Assembly (NCBI RefSeq): GCF_014698835.1 | Contig: NZ_JACJTU010000031.1 | Coordinates: 1 to 64,000 of the forward strand | Reading direction: 5' to 3' | From: Nostoc paludosum FACHB-159 | GTDB taxonomy: Bacteria; Cyanobacteriota; Cyanobacteriia; Cyanobacteriales; Nostocaceae | DNA: 64,000 nucleotides | Shown here: piece after piece, positions 8,701 to 17,770 of the stretch | How the letters are laid out: each line of letters begins with the position of its first letter | Position numbering within the stretch: the first letter of the stretch is position 1 | The notes under the pieces: generated by a model | What the model was told of the DNA's origin: nothing | Seen by the model: only the letters and a program-made list of their open reading frames with translations | The model's database searches: none | Translations under genes and position numbers: made by a program

Positions 8701-10170
8701 CTGCATCAGACTCTTGATTGGGAACATGAAGCCTGGGAATATCTGATGTACAGTGACAAACTGCCACGCACTAACACAGGTAAGCTTTCGTCAGGAATTA
8801 TGAGTAAGTATACTCATATTGAATCGGGTGGCTGGTGGTGTGATGCTGGTGTTAATCCCAAGTCCTTTGCTCACCTACAGCCAGGGGATAAACCCGATCG
8901 GAAATTGTGGGGATGCTATAAACCCAATAACAAGAGAGAAAAAGCGGATAAACCCGGTAAGTTTATTAAGTACGAGCATCCACCCAAAACGGAATTAAGT
9001 ATTTTCTTGTTAGATGTGCCGGATGATATTGCTCTTAGTATCTATGAGAAAGCTGGGGTACAGCCAACCGAAAGCGATCGCACCAGTGGATTTTGGTATT
9101 GCGTTTGGAAGCACAACTTACCAGTCACGATTACTGAAGGAGCAAAGAAAGCAGCCAGTTTGTTGAGCCAGGGTCATGCAGCGATCGGGCTGCCGGGAAT
9201 TTATGCTGGTTATCGCAGTAAAGATGAGTTTGGCGAAAAGGTGAAAGCTAGACTCATGGATGAGTTAGCTGTTTTCGCCACTCCTGGGCGGGAGATAACA
9301 TTCTGCTTTGATTATGAGACAAGACTTGAGACTCAGCGAAATATAGAGATTGCTATCTCACGGACTGGTGGACTGTTAGAGGAACGGGGAGCGTCTGTCA
9401 ATGTGGTGAAGTTACCTGGGCCGGATAAAGGGGTTGACGATTTAATTGTGGCTCAAGGGCCACTGGTATACGAAAAGGCGTTCTATCAAGCATCAACCCT
9501 CAAAGCATGGCGAGATAACAACAATAAACAACGACATACTCTAACAGCACCACCCAAAAAGTTAAGCATTGAGGAGCGCAAACAACGACTTCAACAACGT
9601 TTTTTAAGCCAGCAAAATCAATTGGCATTTAAGAAGTCCATTGATGTACTGACTAACCAAGAGCTACTGTACTTAGAACAAGCAGTTAAAGAATATTTTT
9701 CAGAACCAGTTGCTCAAGTACCACCGACAATTGATAGGCAAGCTATTGAAAGTCAAATTAGCCAGCTTCAGGCACAAATTGATAGTTTGTGGAGCCAACA
9801 CGCTATTCAAGAGAAAGCCATCAAATCGATGGAGCGTTACCCGCTTCATCAATTGAGTAATAAGTATAACTTGGCTTTAGATGAGCAATTGCAAACTATA
9901 GGAACTATCAAAGAATTAGTAACTCACAAACAACAGCTCTCCTCAAAAATTCAGGAATGGTCAACCCAGGTAGAAAATTATCAAACCTGGGAGAGAGAAC
10001 AAAAAACTATTGAAATGAAAGCTATATCTGAAGTTATAAAATCACCATCAATACAAAAACGATTAACTGGTGTTAAAGAGGAATTATGGCAAAAAGAACA
10101 ACACAGACAAGCTCAACTATTAGCTAAGTATGAACCTTCACCAAAACCAATAAGAGGAATTAGAAGGTAA
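5758..10170 (+). CDS. MobF-type conjugative relaxase-helicase with C-terminal DUF3854/Toprim-like domain
   Basis: This 1470-aa protein starts with a TrwC/TraI relaxase domain: clustered N-terminal tyrosines (HYFVEGYY, residues 14-21) and the metal-binding histidine triad HLHTH at 153-157. A RecD-like SF1B helicase follows, with Walker A GVAGAGKT at 419-426 and Walker B WVVDEAG around 485-491. A late YAIVSTTYSSQGKTADSV segment matches the C-terminal helicase motif. After a low-complexity linker (about 870-920), residues 942-1240 form a DUF3854 domain, with ITEGAKKA, CFDYE and KGVDDL signatures, and a coiled-coil tail ends the protein. MobF enzymes nick oriT, attach covalently to the strand and unwind it for transfer. 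DUF3854 is better known in plasmid replication proteins, so the fusion is unusual. Confidence 0.9.
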   Translation: MLTGKNTEPQQAVHYFVEGYYQEGSSRWSGKGAKKLGLEGAVDNKETFSNIVNGLSPDGSQHLCARKLESSQRRAATDFTFSAPKSVSLQALVGGDERLITAHQLAVEKTLALIEERYSYTRATTQQGQQLIKTNNLVIAEFDHIETRELDPHLHTHALVMNMTQLENGNWYSLLNDEIFKNKKFLGMVYQNYLAVEVQKLGYEVEARKHGQFEIKGFRPTDLQEFSKRRQQILDAVGSNSTWAEREAAWTATRNLKQKINPQELKAKWKEEAAALGIDFIQPIEPQPLLQQRLVSYENLEDAIAHCSERNVAFTQEDLEKFILNQGLATDVRQIEPLVQANSELLSLSSEKREFTTLTAVNRELATIKLMQLGQGKVSPLAQREIVENHLEKTALNQDQRRAVLAAATTTDQFIAWQGVAGAGKTFALKELKTLAADSGYTIKGFAPSSMAAKVLGQELDIQAETVARLLICEPSPEIEPNQIWVVDEAGLLSAKDALALLERATQEQARVLLVGDTKQLSAVEAGNPFKSLQQAGIKTSHLNESLRQRAPKLKLAVDLIAEGRIEEGFERLDENGCIQSIAAELKIDTIAREYMAATREQRARTLVLAGTNFERLAITQAIRQQLKVEGSLGNATNITQLQAKDLTQVQKRYTHNFELGDLVMPTRSYKRRGLSKGKLYEVVGKDTDRLTLKTEDGQYFQVDTGFNKAVYQHQHIEIAKGDRLRWTKNDRQLGRRNGQEFVVKAIAGYNAQIQYLDSGQTEFLNLQQAQHLDYAIVSTTYSSQGKTADSVLIAADNTIGQESFYVAVSRAKYSLKLFTEDKDKLLNWAQHSKAKENALFLLRQNELNKQRQLKEEKEIVNGIVAKTTTTEEGREEALELLSRGAIEQGSRGEVLSPLHLCPPAQKPSSSPLLLRSPAQEPPNPKPVIKKPVSKTTQRTVAFWIPENFGEAPERLDSLHWQELVEGSAIHPEIAALNFKSLHQTLDWEHEAWEYLMYSDKLPRTNTGKLSSGIMSKYTHIESGGWWCDAGVNPKSFAHLQPGDKPDRKLWGCYKPNNKREKADKPGKFIKYEHPPKTELSIFLLDVPDDIALSIYEKAGVQPTESDRTSGFWYCVWKHNLPVTITEGAKKAASLLSQGHAAIGLPGIYAGYRSKDEFGEKVKARLMDELAVFATPGREITFCFDYETRLETQRNIEIAISRTGGLLEERGASVNVVKLPGPDKGVDDLIVAQGPLVYEKAFYQASTLKAWRDNNNKQRHTLTAPPKKLSIEERKQRLQQRFLSQQNQLAFKKSIDVLTNQELLYLEQAVKEYFSEPVAQVPPTIDRQAIESQISQLQAQIDSLWSQHAIQEKAIKSMERYPLHQLSNKYNLALDEQLQTIGTIKELVTHKQQLSSKIQEWSTQVENYQTWEREQKTIEMKAISEVIKSPSIQKRLTGVKEELWQKEQHRQAQLLAKYEPSPKPIRGIRR
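8387..8523. repeat. Palindromic dispersed repeat inserted in frame in the relaxase linker
   Basis: A perfect 12-bp inverted repeat (AGGCTCTTGAGC at 8387-8398, complement at 8512-8523) bounds a purine-rich then pyrimidine-rich stretch of GGGGAG/CTCCCC words. This composition is typical of small dispersed palindromes in Nostocales genomes. It encodes a low-complexity peptide (LLSRGAIEQGSRG...LLLRSPAQEPP) joining the helicase and DUF3854 domains without breaking the frame. Confidence 0.6.
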
Positions 10171-10182
10171 TTTAACAAAAAG

Positions 10183-10386
10183 AATTCAGGAGTTAGAAGT
10201 CAGTAACAAAGGCAAAGACGCTCCGCTAAGGCATCAGAATGAGCGCATGAATTTTGTACGAGCGGCGAATGAATAAACGGGTTTAAATCCCGGAAAAAAT
10301 TGAAAATTTTGTGGTGCTTCTAGCTGCCGGATCTAAATCCCCCCCTAGATTGCATTTTGAGTTCTGTATTCTGTATTCTGACTACT
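10183..10386. repeat. Imperfect inverted dispersed repeat between convergent operons
   Basis: Left arm words TTCAGGAGTTAGAAGTCAG are answered at the right end by TTCTGTATTCTGTATTCTGAC, the style of hairpin elements scattered in Nostocales genomes. Between them lies a short palindrome CGGGTTTAAATCCCG at 10279-10293. It sits between the 3' ends of the relaxase and the 463-aa gene and may act as a bidirectional terminator. Confidence 0.4.
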
Positions 10387-10407
10387 TATTTAATTTTATC
10401 TGCTAAA

Positions 10408-11799
10408 TTACCTTCTAAGTTTACTTGACTGAGATTGAGTATTACTGTGCTTTAAATAATCAGACACTACCTCTCCCACTTCGTCTAAAGATTCAACATC
10501 TTTCTCCGTAGCAGTAGTAGTCAAATCACCATTTACCATCACAGCCCGACCATCTTTAGCGGTGACAGTAATACTATCGCCTTTTTGATAAAAGTTGTAA
10601 TTTTTACTTTCATAACTCCTCGTACCATCAGGATTCTGATTCCCAAAAAGGCGCAGCATAGAATTTACACTCTTAGCGAGAGCCTTGCCTTTGATATCCA
10701 TTACGCTATTGGTAACTTTTTCAACACTCTGCTTGACAGTATGATTGGCTGCTGAGTGTATATCACCAACAGCTTGAGTTAGCTGCTTATGAACTGTATT
10801 TACTTCTCCTGTAACTTTATTATGAATAGCGCCCATAGCAGCTTGGTGACGCTCCATGCCATGCTGAATCTCATCGCTGACTAACTGCTTAACTTCACCA
10901 ATACCATCCTTAACTACACCCACATTAGATTCAAATTCACCTTTAACAGTTGCAACTTGTGACTTCATCTCAGCTTTGAGAGACTCCATTTGTTGATTCA
11001 TCTGCTGTTTTAAAGTGGAAATTTGAGCCTCTAATTGTGCTTTAACTTTATCGATTTTAGGAGTGAAGGCAGTTTTTACCTGTTCGTAGAGATTTTTTGC
11101 AGTTGTTTTAGCCTTCGTTTCAATGGAATTTATCCAATTGTGCAAAGTTGAATTCTTGACAGCCGGATTATTTTGACTATTTATAGCCTCTAGTCCCTTC
11201 TGCAATTGCTCAATAGTTTTTTGTTGAGCATCAAAAGCTTGTTTAAGACTAATTATGTCAGCAGATAATTTTTCAGCTACCTGATTACTTGATTGATTTT
11301 GAGAAGCAAAATTATCAATCAAACTTTGCTGCTCTTGAACCTTTTGTTGTAAAGCATCTACCTGCTTTTGTAAATCCTCAAGAGGAGAGGATTGTTGTAC
11401 TGGCTTTGCTGTTTGAGGAGACTGGGACTGATGAGAACCTAAGTCAGAATTCTGAGTAATCTTGCTATTTAAACCCAGCTTATCAGTTAAAACTTCTCCG
11501 TCCTTAGCATGATAGACTTTATCCTTGCCAATCATGATTCGGACAGAACCTTTCAAATTTTGGGGGTCATTGATAGCCGTATTGATTTTCTCCACCAGTT
11601 CTGGAGTCATGGAATTTACGGAAACTTCTCTATCAGGATGACCTTTATACTTGGGTTGGTTGCCAACATAAATTGATAAGTCTTTACTGGTATCTAAATC
11701 TTGAAACTTCCCTTTTTCTAACAGCTTATGCAGAATATCATTGAGGATTTCTAAGTAATCATGTTGCACTTGTTTTGCTTCAGATTTTATCTCATCCAT
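10408..11799 (-). CDS. Long coiled-coil protein at the end of the transfer operon
   Basis: This 463-aa hydrophilic protein lacks signal peptide or TM. Residues 1-110 form a globular part (LEILNDILHKLLEKGKFQDL...). Residues 140-370 are a long heptad coiled coil rich in Q, K and E (LQKQVDALQQKVQEQQSLID, MNQQMESLKAEMKSQVATVK). The last 80 residues form a small strand-rich domain (YNFYQKGDSITVTAKDGRAV). It is the last gene read from the secretion operon, about 100 bp after the 134-aa gene. The family is unknown to me. A structural or tethering role in transfer or segregation would suit a coiled coil of this length but is not shown. Confidence 0.75.
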   Translation of the reverse strand: MDEIKSEAKQVQHDYLEILNDILHKLLEKGKFQDLDTSKDLSIYVGNQPKYKGHPDREVSVNSMTPELVEKINTAINDPQNLKGSVRIMIGKDKVYHAKDGEVLTDKLGLNSKITQNSDLGSHQSQSPQTAKPVQQSSPLEDLQKQVDALQQKVQEQQSLIDNFASQNQSSNQVAEKLSADIISLKQAFDAQQKTIEQLQKGLEAINSQNNPAVKNSTLHNWINSIETKAKTTAKNLYEQVKTAFTPKIDKVKAQLEAQISTLKQQMNQQMESLKAEMKSQVATVKGEFESNVGVVKDGIGEVKQLVSDEIQHGMERHQAAMGAIHNKVTGEVNTVHKQLTQAVGDIHSAANHTVKQSVEKVTNSVMDIKGKALAKSVNSMLRLFGNQNPDGTRSYESKNYNFYQKGDSITVTAKDGRAVMVNGDLTTTATEKDVESLDEVGEVVSDYLKHSNTQSQSSKLRR

Positions 11800-11902
11800 G
11801 ATTTGTGACTCCTAAAGAATTGAGCAAAAATAAATTTAACTTTTCATGAGTTGGGTATTTATTTTGGCAACACTATTAATCGTGGAGTATCGAAGGGAAA
11901 GT

Positions 11903-12307
11903 TCAATTTCTGGAGAGCGGGGATACTAAAACTGAATTAATTAGAGTAGATGGACTTACCAACACATCTGGTAAAACTACACCTCCTAAACGATTAAGGA
12001 TTACCTTACCTTCAATTTCGATATAAGCCCATTGGTCATCAATTAAGACTGAAATCGATTTGGTGCTATCAGGTAAATTAGTTGCACTGTAATCCTTGAG
12101 TTCCCCATTCACTATAAAGATATGAGGGCTTTCAGCATCGCCATAGTAAACTTCAATGAATTCTGGTACATAGTTTTCAGCCAAAGGTGGTTCATCCCAA
12201 AACTCTGCGGCATTGATAATGTCAGTACGATAGTTATTAACCATCAACGCAATATCAAACGGGAGTTTGATTAACAATTGCATTTCATAATCTGATAAAT
12301 TAGTCAT
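11903..12307 (-). CDS. Small hypothetical protein after the coupling protein
   Basis: This 134-aa soluble acidic protein begins 10 bp after the coupling-protein stop and is in the same operon. It opens with a short helix (DYEMQLLIKLPFDIALMVNN). An aromatic-acidic middle follows (AAEFWDEPPLAENYVPEFIE), then a strand-rich part (WAYIEIEGKVILNRLGGVVL). No known motif was recognised. Its steady position after a VirD4-type gene suggests an accessory role in transfer, which is inference. Confidence 0.65.
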   Translation of the reverse strand: MTNLSDYEMQLLIKLPFDIALMVNNYRTDIINAAEFWDEPPLAENYVPEFIEVYYGDAESPHIFIVNGELKDYSATNLPDSTKSISVLIDDQWAYIEIEGKVILNRLGGVVLPDVLVSPSTLINSVLVSPLSRN

Positions 12308-12317
12308 CGATTACCTC

Positions 12318-14090
12318 CTAAATATTGCTCAATCTTTCATTAGCTGATGCTTGTTTATCAATTAAAGGCAACAATCTTTCTGCCTCTAAAAGTCGATTTT
12401 CTAACTCTTCCCCAGATGGTTCGCACAGAGTAGATTGTGAGATAAACTTTTGTTGGATTTCATACCATTGCTTCACACTTTTTGCTATGGCAGCATCCGA
12501 TTGAATGTCAGCAGGAATTTGTTGTAATAAAGGCAGACCGACATTTTTCCCAGAGCGAAAACCAGGACTGACAATTACTGCTCTGCCTTCTGATAAAGTA
12601 TTGAATTGATTAACTTCAAATAATGGACGAGTGCTGTTTTGCTCAGAGATTGAGGTACTTGCACCGCCTTTACCGCCCGAACTGCGAGAGCGTTCCTTAT
12701 GCTTAATTTGCTCATCACCTAAGAAATTACTAAAACGTTCTGCGGCTATGTCATCTTGAGGATTAAAGAAGACTTTTGTGGCACAACCACCGAATATGGC
12801 ATTAGTAGTTTCCTTAGAATAAGCTTTTTCAAGCTGTGCCAAATTTTGCAGTCCTAGTAAACAAATCAAGCCATCTTCGCGGTTTTGGTTTAGCCAATCA
12901 ACTAAAGCTGGTAGATACAAAGTAGGTAATTCATCCAGTGCCAAAACTAATGGTTCTGTGCGTTTACCAGCTAAATTTCGAGAACATAAAAGATGCAATA
13001 TGGATACTAATAAAGGAGAAATAACATCTCGCTTCTCCTTGTCCATACCAAAAATAACCATCTTCCGCCCCTTCAAATCTAAGGGGATATTGGTTTGACC
13101 GCAGAAAGCACTAAGAGTAGATGGAGTCATAAAACGAGTAAACAACCCGCTTGTAGTACCCACTATTGAAGCTGCTGTTTCTGGAGAACCAGCTACAGAC
13201 AGGAATTGGTCAAAGGCAACTTTTACCCAAGGATTTAAAGAAGCTTGTTGAATGCGATCGATTAAATTCGGCAGACTGAGAATGGCATGGCACATCATAA
13301 TATCGGGGAAGTTTGTACCCCGTGCCAGCATAAAAATTGCCTGTGCCAACTGATCGCCTGCATTTACGAAGAAGCCACTTTCAGAGGCATCACCACTAGA
13401 AGATAATTTAAAATTCCGATTGAGGACGATCGCCAACTGACGCGCCATCTCTGCATCAGTTTCACTCCGCAGAAAATCAAGTGGATTAGCTATGCAGGAC
13501 TCTCTAAAGCCAGGGGCGAGGATAGAAACCTCATACCCGCGCATTGTGGCGTACCCTGCAAGTTTGGGTGCTTGACCTTTAGCAGCATCAGTAGGCGATT
13601 CTTGGTGAGCATATTTGAAGTCGTATAAAATCAAGGGTAGCCCTTGGTCGATGGCAGACCAGATCAGCGGATTAATCATTGAGGCAGTTTTACCACTACC
13701 AGGGCCGCCACAGACCAAAATTCCCCGCTGAACATCGGGCAGATATAATTTTGAGCTATCTTCTGGTAGATTAGTAATTCGCTTGTTACCCACAACCTCA
13801 AAACTAGCTCCTTTAGGAGTTCCAATGTAAAGGGCTACTCGGTTATGCTTGCGTTGTTGAATTTGCTTCAGGGCTAACTTACGAGCTGCTGTTTTCTCTC
13901 TAGCTCCAGCCCATCGCGCCCGTGCTAGTTTGTTAGATCCGCCTCTGGCTTCCAGAAATTTAGCTAATACCAAAGCACCAATAGATACAAGCAGTGCTAG
14001 ACCCATCGGAGAATATAAAGCAATTTTCAGATTGGAGGGAATAATCTGGTTACTAATATCTTGTTGGGACTGGGTTTGTGCGGTCATCAC
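12318..14090 (-). CDS. VirD4/TraG-type type IV coupling protein
   Basis: The 590-aa protein has an N-terminal TM segment (LALLVSIGALVLAKFL), Walker A CGGPGSGKTASM near residue 130, Walker B VLALDELPTLYLP near 382 and the downstream GLQNLAQLEKAY sensor region. This architecture defines the inner-membrane ATPase that links the relaxosome to the secretion channel. The start can be GTG at 14090 or the adjacent ATG at 14087. Either overlaps the stop of the preceding 428-aa gene, so translation is coupled. The C-terminus lacks a clear all-alpha domain insertion. It would hand the MobF relaxase at 5758-10170 to the channel encoded upstream. Confidence 0.9.
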   Translation of the reverse strand: MMTAQTQSQQDISNQIIPSNLKIALYSPMGLALLVSIGALVLAKFLEARGGSNKLARARWAGAREKTAARKLALKQIQQRKHNRVALYIGTPKGASFEVVGNKRITNLPEDSSKLYLPDVQRGILVCGGPGSGKTASMINPLIWSAIDQGLPLILYDFKYAHQESPTDAAKGQAPKLAGYATMRGYEVSILAPGFRESCIANPLDFLRSETDAEMARQLAIVLNRNFKLSSSGDASESGFFVNAGDQLAQAIFMLARGTNFPDIMMCHAILSLPNLIDRIQQASLNPWVKVAFDQFLSVAGSPETAASIVGTTSGLFTRFMTPSTLSAFCGQTNIPLDLKGRKMVIFGMDKEKRDVISPLLVSILHLLCSRNLAGKRTEPLVLALDELPTLYLPALVDWLNQNREDGLICLLGLQNLAQLEKAYSKETTNAIFGGCATKVFFNPQDDIAAERFSNFLGDEQIKHKERSRSSGGKGGASTSISEQNSTRPLFEVNQFNTLSEGRAVIVSPGFRSGKNVGLPLLQQIPADIQSDAAIAKSVKQWYEIQQKFISQSTLCEPSGEELENRLLEAERLLPLIDKQASANERLSNI

Positions 14091-15373
14091 TGTGTCCCCA
14101 GAATTACTAACTCATTTTCTGATACAGGCATCCAAGGTACTGGCCCTATAAAGTAGGGGGTGCAGGTTTTACCTTGGAAAGGAATATTCGCGCAAATTCT
14201 AAAAAACAAACCGAAATCTGCCGTACCCTTTGATTCGTTGACTCCTGTTAACACCACCTTGAAAGCAGAACCGTAAACAAGCCTGCCTGTAGGTTCTCTG
14301 CCTCCATTCACCTTACCTAGTAGTCCAAATCCACCTTTCACCTTTTGAGAAGAACCAGAAGCCCAACGTTTACCGTAAAGTTCCCCCTGCTGTCCTGCTA
14401 AATCCCCTAACTCCATGTAAGAGCATTCTTTTCGAGATTCACAAGCTACCGGAACAGTAGCGCTACTACGGTTAATGCTGCCAGATATAAAGTAGTTGGA
14501 GCCTACTGTTGTATCTCCGTTTTCTGCCTTTCCCAGTACCAATGATGCAATACCAATTACATTAAATCCAGTATTAATCGGCTGGGGCATCTTATCAAAA
14601 GGCACTTTATTTAGCCCTGGTACTTGATTAATGTAGCTTTGCTGCCAGCCTAAGAACCGGGCTAACTGTGTTTGAGTAAGGAAAGGAACTGATTTGATGG
14701 GATATCGACTGAGGTCAAGCTTTCCTAATGGAGTATTGGCTGCGCGTGGATTGGACTCTAAAATTTGGGAGATATTACCACTTGCGGCGATTTTAGTGGA
14801 ATTTCTATTAGGTCTATTTGACTTTGCGCCAGGCCAATTGTCCTGGGCAATCTCCCCCAGCTTCCCCCGCTCCCCCAACCCTCTTTTTCCCTCAGCAACT
14901 TGAGTAAACAAATCATAAATAGGTGGAACTTGGCTAATATCAAGGTTGCCCAATGTGGGGATTGCTTTGACTAAAGTCTTGGGGGTTTGCCACTGCATCA
15001 GTCCCAAATCTTTGAGTGTCAGTTTAGAATCGAGTGCTACTATCGCAGATATATCTTCTAAGCTTAGAGAACTCATTTTCAAAGCATCTTCCACATCTCC
15101 CAGCATGACTACAGAATCTACTTTCTGTCCTGCTGACCAAGAACGAGAAGGATCGTATCCAAATTTGGCAATCAATTCTGGTGGAATACTGAGATACCCA
15201 GGCTGTTGGACTGGAGGTAAATTGTCCCAGGTTATCTTTGACCAGTCAGGAATTTTTACCTCGTATTGACCCAAAGTGTGAGTTTCGGTTGGCGTTTGAG
15301 CTTGTGTTTCGATTGATGTAGCGATCGTTAAAGCTGTAAAGCCTATCAACAATAATGTTTTCAGTTTGAGCAT
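14087..15373 (-). CDS. Secreted hypothetical protein of the type IV secretion operon
   Basis: The 428-aa product has a signal peptide (LKTLLLIGFTALTIATSIETQAQ, cleavage near residue 26). A middle region of short leucine-rich helices follows (SLSLEDISAIVALDSKLTLK, LGNLDISQVPPIYDLF). The C-terminal half is strand-rich with four to six cysteines (VACESRKECSYM, ICANIPFQGKTC), so disulphides in the periplasm are likely. It lies between the VirB9-like and coupling-protein genes and overlaps the latter. I do not know a named VirB counterpart. It may be a channel-associated or envelope-spanning component special to cyanobacterial systems. Confidence 0.75.
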   Translation of the reverse strand: MLKLKTLLLIGFTALTIATSIETQAQTPTETHTLGQYEVKIPDWSKITWDNLPPVQQPGYLSIPPELIAKFGYDPSRSWSAGQKVDSVVMLGDVEDALKMSSLSLEDISAIVALDSKLTLKDLGLMQWQTPKTLVKAIPTLGNLDISQVPPIYDLFTQVAEGKRGLGERGKLGEIAQDNWPGAKSNRPNRNSTKIAASGNISQILESNPRAANTPLGKLDLSRYPIKSVPFLTQTQLARFLGWQQSYINQVPGLNKVPFDKMPQPINTGFNVIGIASLVLGKAENGDTTVGSNYFISGSINRSSATVPVACESRKECSYMELGDLAGQQGELYGKRWASGSSQKVKGGFGLLGKVNGGREPTGRLVYGSAFKVVLTGVNESKGTADFGLFFRICANIPFQGKTCTPYFIGPVPWMPVSENELVILGTQ

Positions 15374-16243
15374 CTATTTACCCCTGTTTATTAATTGTTC
15401 AAATAATGCAGGTGGCACACCAGATAGAGAAATTGCCTCATTTTGGCTTTTCCCCCGCCGTAGTAGCCGAATAGCATCTTGAAGTTTTCTCCAGTTAATT
15501 GAATAAGGCTTAATTTCTTTATTAGATACAGCTATTGCCAAACCATAAGCCAAAGCATTAGCATCATTTCTTTGAATAGAACGACTACTAGATGCAGCCC
15601 TAATATTAATATTTGTTGGTTCTTGAGCAGGGGGTTTGGTTACAGTTGATGTTGCTGGTTTTTTTGTTGATGCTACTGTTGAATCTTGAGCAACTGGCTT
15701 TGTTGTTAATTCCGGTTTCTTGATTGTTGTGGTTAATATTGGTTGTTTCAAAACAGGCGAAGGTCTTTCAGAGTCAGGCTTAATAATTAGGCTTGTATAA
15801 GATGGCTGACCTTTAGCTGGGATTAATTTGAATTGATATTGTTTTTGACCATCAGTGCTACTTGTAATCACAGTAATTTGCGTACTGCCATCACCGCTAG
15901 AAGTTAAATGAGGGAATTTAATCGGTTGAATTTGTCTCAGAAATAGAACTGTAGCCCCTCCCTTACCACAGTTTTCATCATTTGATGTACCTTGCTGACA
16001 CAACTTGCCATTGGAAGTTAGAGAAAAATGAGTCGGATCTCCCAGCCAAACTTGCTTAATAGTTTCACCAGTTGGAATAAAGTTTATCGTCAGCCCATAG
16101 CCCTGCCAAACTTTTAAGTCAAGTCCAGTAGATTTATTACCTTGGGCATCCTGTGAATAAACATTTCTTGCTGCTGGTAATGCTAGTGATTGTCCAGCAT
16201 TGAGCGCTAAGGCTGTTGCTAGTAAAAAAGCTAAATTTTTCAT
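15374..16243 (-). CDS. VirB9/TraK-like periplasmic secretion component
   Basis: The 289-aa protein has a signal peptide ending ALALNAGQSLALPA. The N-terminal strand-rich domain has a VWQGYGLTINFIPTGETIKQVWLGDPTHF core. This matches the VirB9/TraK pattern in which a GY.T.I.F stretch is followed by EXI..VWLGD. A proline/threonine-rich linker (about 155-215) leads to a helical C-terminal domain (WRKLQDAIRLLRRGKSQNEA). The stop is followed after one base by the ATG of the 428-aa gene, and the start overlaps the VirB10-like gene by 4 nt (ATGA). VirB9 proteins form the outer-membrane core ring with VirB7 and VirB10. No VirB7 lipoprotein was noticed. Confidence 0.6.
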   Translation of the reverse strand: MKNLAFLLATALALNAGQSLALPAARNVYSQDAQGNKSTGLDLKVWQGYGLTINFIPTGETIKQVWLGDPTHFSLTSNGKLCQQGTSNDENCGKGGATVLFLRQIQPIKFPHLTSSGDGSTQITVITSSTDGQKQYQFKLIPAKGQPSYTSLIIKPDSERPSPVLKQPILTTTIKKPELTTKPVAQDSTVASTKKPATSTVTKPPAQEPTNINIRAASSSRSIQRNDANALAYGLAIAVSNKEIKPYSINWRKLQDAIRLLRRGKSQNEAISLSGVPPALFEQLINRGK

Positions 16244-17766
16244 ATAACAGTTGATTGATTTACGAAAATTTGTACTTGCTTGCCTGCTTCAATTACAAAG
16301 ACTTGTTGCTGCTGTTGTAGACCTTGTAATTGCTGTTCATTTGAAGTTTTCATCCTACTTAGAACTTCGTTGATACTGCCTTCTGTAAAACCAGCTACTA
16401 AATCTTTATCGCCATTGCTGGTGTTAGTAGTTGTTACACCGTTTGAGCTAATAGAAATTTCACTATTAGCCCGATTCTGAATTTCAGCTGCTTTAGATAA
16501 GCCAGATAGCAGAGATGACATAAGCGAATTTCCTAGATTACTGCCACCTTTACGAGATTCAGCTTTTAGCAAATTCCCGTTTTTACCTAATATCAAAATC
16601 GAATTTGGTGGAAGTTGTTTTTCTTGAGTTTTACCGTCGATATTGACGAGCGCAGAAACAGCCGTCATCTGTGCTATTTCTGAGTTAGTTGGGTTAAGAG
16701 TAGCAACAATATAAGACCCCTTGGGTAAAACTTCAGAACCATCAAATGCTTTTAGGGGTTGCGATAGCCTAATCAAAGAGTTTTGCTCTTGCTGTTGATT
16801 ACTGATACCACTACCTACCCAAGCAATGGGAGTTTCCATCACACCGACTGCACGAGTCCCAACCAAAACTTGCTTGCCATCGTAATTGGTAGGTGGTAGT
16901 TGAGGCGAATCTCGATCGCGATTAGAAAGGCTGGTTGGTCTAATCCCTGTACCTCCCTCTATTTTTGCATTTCCCAAATTCAATTCTTCATTGTTTAATT
17001 CTCCATTGTCAGAATCACCAGAAGAGTAATTCCCTACATTGGCCACTGCTAACCATTCCTGCATCGGATCTTTGGGGGTAGTTTTAACTAAAGGTAATGG
17101 GGTTGAGTTTCTAATACTGGTTTTTGCAGGTATGGGTTTAGGTAAAGATACAGGTGCAACCTGCCTAATTGGAGGATTAAAAGCTACTGGATAACTTCTA
17201 CTAGACTTAGTAATTGGAGTAGGCGGCGGTGGTGCTTGATAAGTTGTTAAGCGTGTTGGTGTTGGCTGAGTTTTGACACTGGCAATAGTTGTTGGAGTGA
17301 CTTTTAGCGTTGGTGCAGGCGATACCGATACAGTTTCACTATTTTTTTTGCTGATGGCTTGTAATTCACCTTTTTGGCTAGTCAGAGCCATCACTGTTTT
17401 CATCTCTGCATCCTCATCTTTATCTGATTTGCTATCAACAGACTGAATGTTTTTGGTGGTTTCTTGGGTTTGATTCTCACCAGAAGAATTTAAAGCTCCT
17501 GTAATTGTGCCAACCATTGCTCCAAAAGTAAGAACTAATAGCAAAACTCCACCAGAGATTGTCAGCCCTTTCAACAATGGGTGTCCAGCTACAGTCCGAG
17601 TGGTAACAATTTCTTCTGGCTCGGTTTTTTGTGCCTCACCTGTTGACTCTGTAGATGATGTCGCTGAATCATTTTTTATCTCTGCCCCATTCATCTGAGC
17701 AAATTCTTGCCGAAGATGGTTAATTTCGGTAGTAGCTTGAGAATTTTCTGCAACTTGATTTGACAT
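16240..17766 (-). CDS. VirB10/TraB-like core-complex protein
   Basis: The 508-aa protein has a cytoplasmic N-terminus, one TM segment near residues 69-90 (GVLLLVLTFGAMVGTITGAL) and a long Pro/Thr-rich linker (about 150-240). The C-terminal domain is typical of VirB10: LIRLSQPLKAFDGSEVLPKG, YIVATLNPTNSEIAQM and PPNSILILGKNGN. VirB10 bridges inner and outer membranes and forms the outer pore. A poly-Gln stretch (LQGLQQQQQ) near the end is unusual. It lies 4 bp after the VirB8-like gene and overlaps the VirB9-like gene, all in one operon. Confidence 0.75.
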   Translation of the reverse strand: MSNQVAENSQATTEINHLRQEFAQMNGAEIKNDSATSSTESTGEAQKTEPEEIVTTRTVAGHPLLKGLTISGGVLLLVLTFGAMVGTITGALNSSGENQTQETTKNIQSVDSKSDKDEDAEMKTVMALTSQKGELQAISKKNSETVSVSPAPTLKVTPTTIASVKTQPTPTRLTTYQAPPPPTPITKSSRSYPVAFNPPIRQVAPVSLPKPIPAKTSIRNSTPLPLVKTTPKDPMQEWLAVANVGNYSSGDSDNGELNNEELNLGNAKIEGGTGIRPTSLSNRDRDSPQLPPTNYDGKQVLVGTRAVGVMETPIAWVGSGISNQQQEQNSLIRLSQPLKAFDGSEVLPKGSYIVATLNPTNSEIAQMTAVSALVNIDGKTQEKQLPPNSILILGKNGNLLKAESRKGGSNLGNSLMSSLLSGLSKAAEIQNRANSEISISSNGVTTTNTSNGDKDLVAGFTEGSINEVLSRMKTSNEQQLQGLQQQQQVFVIEAGKQVQIFVNQSTVI

Positions 17767-17770
17767 AAGA

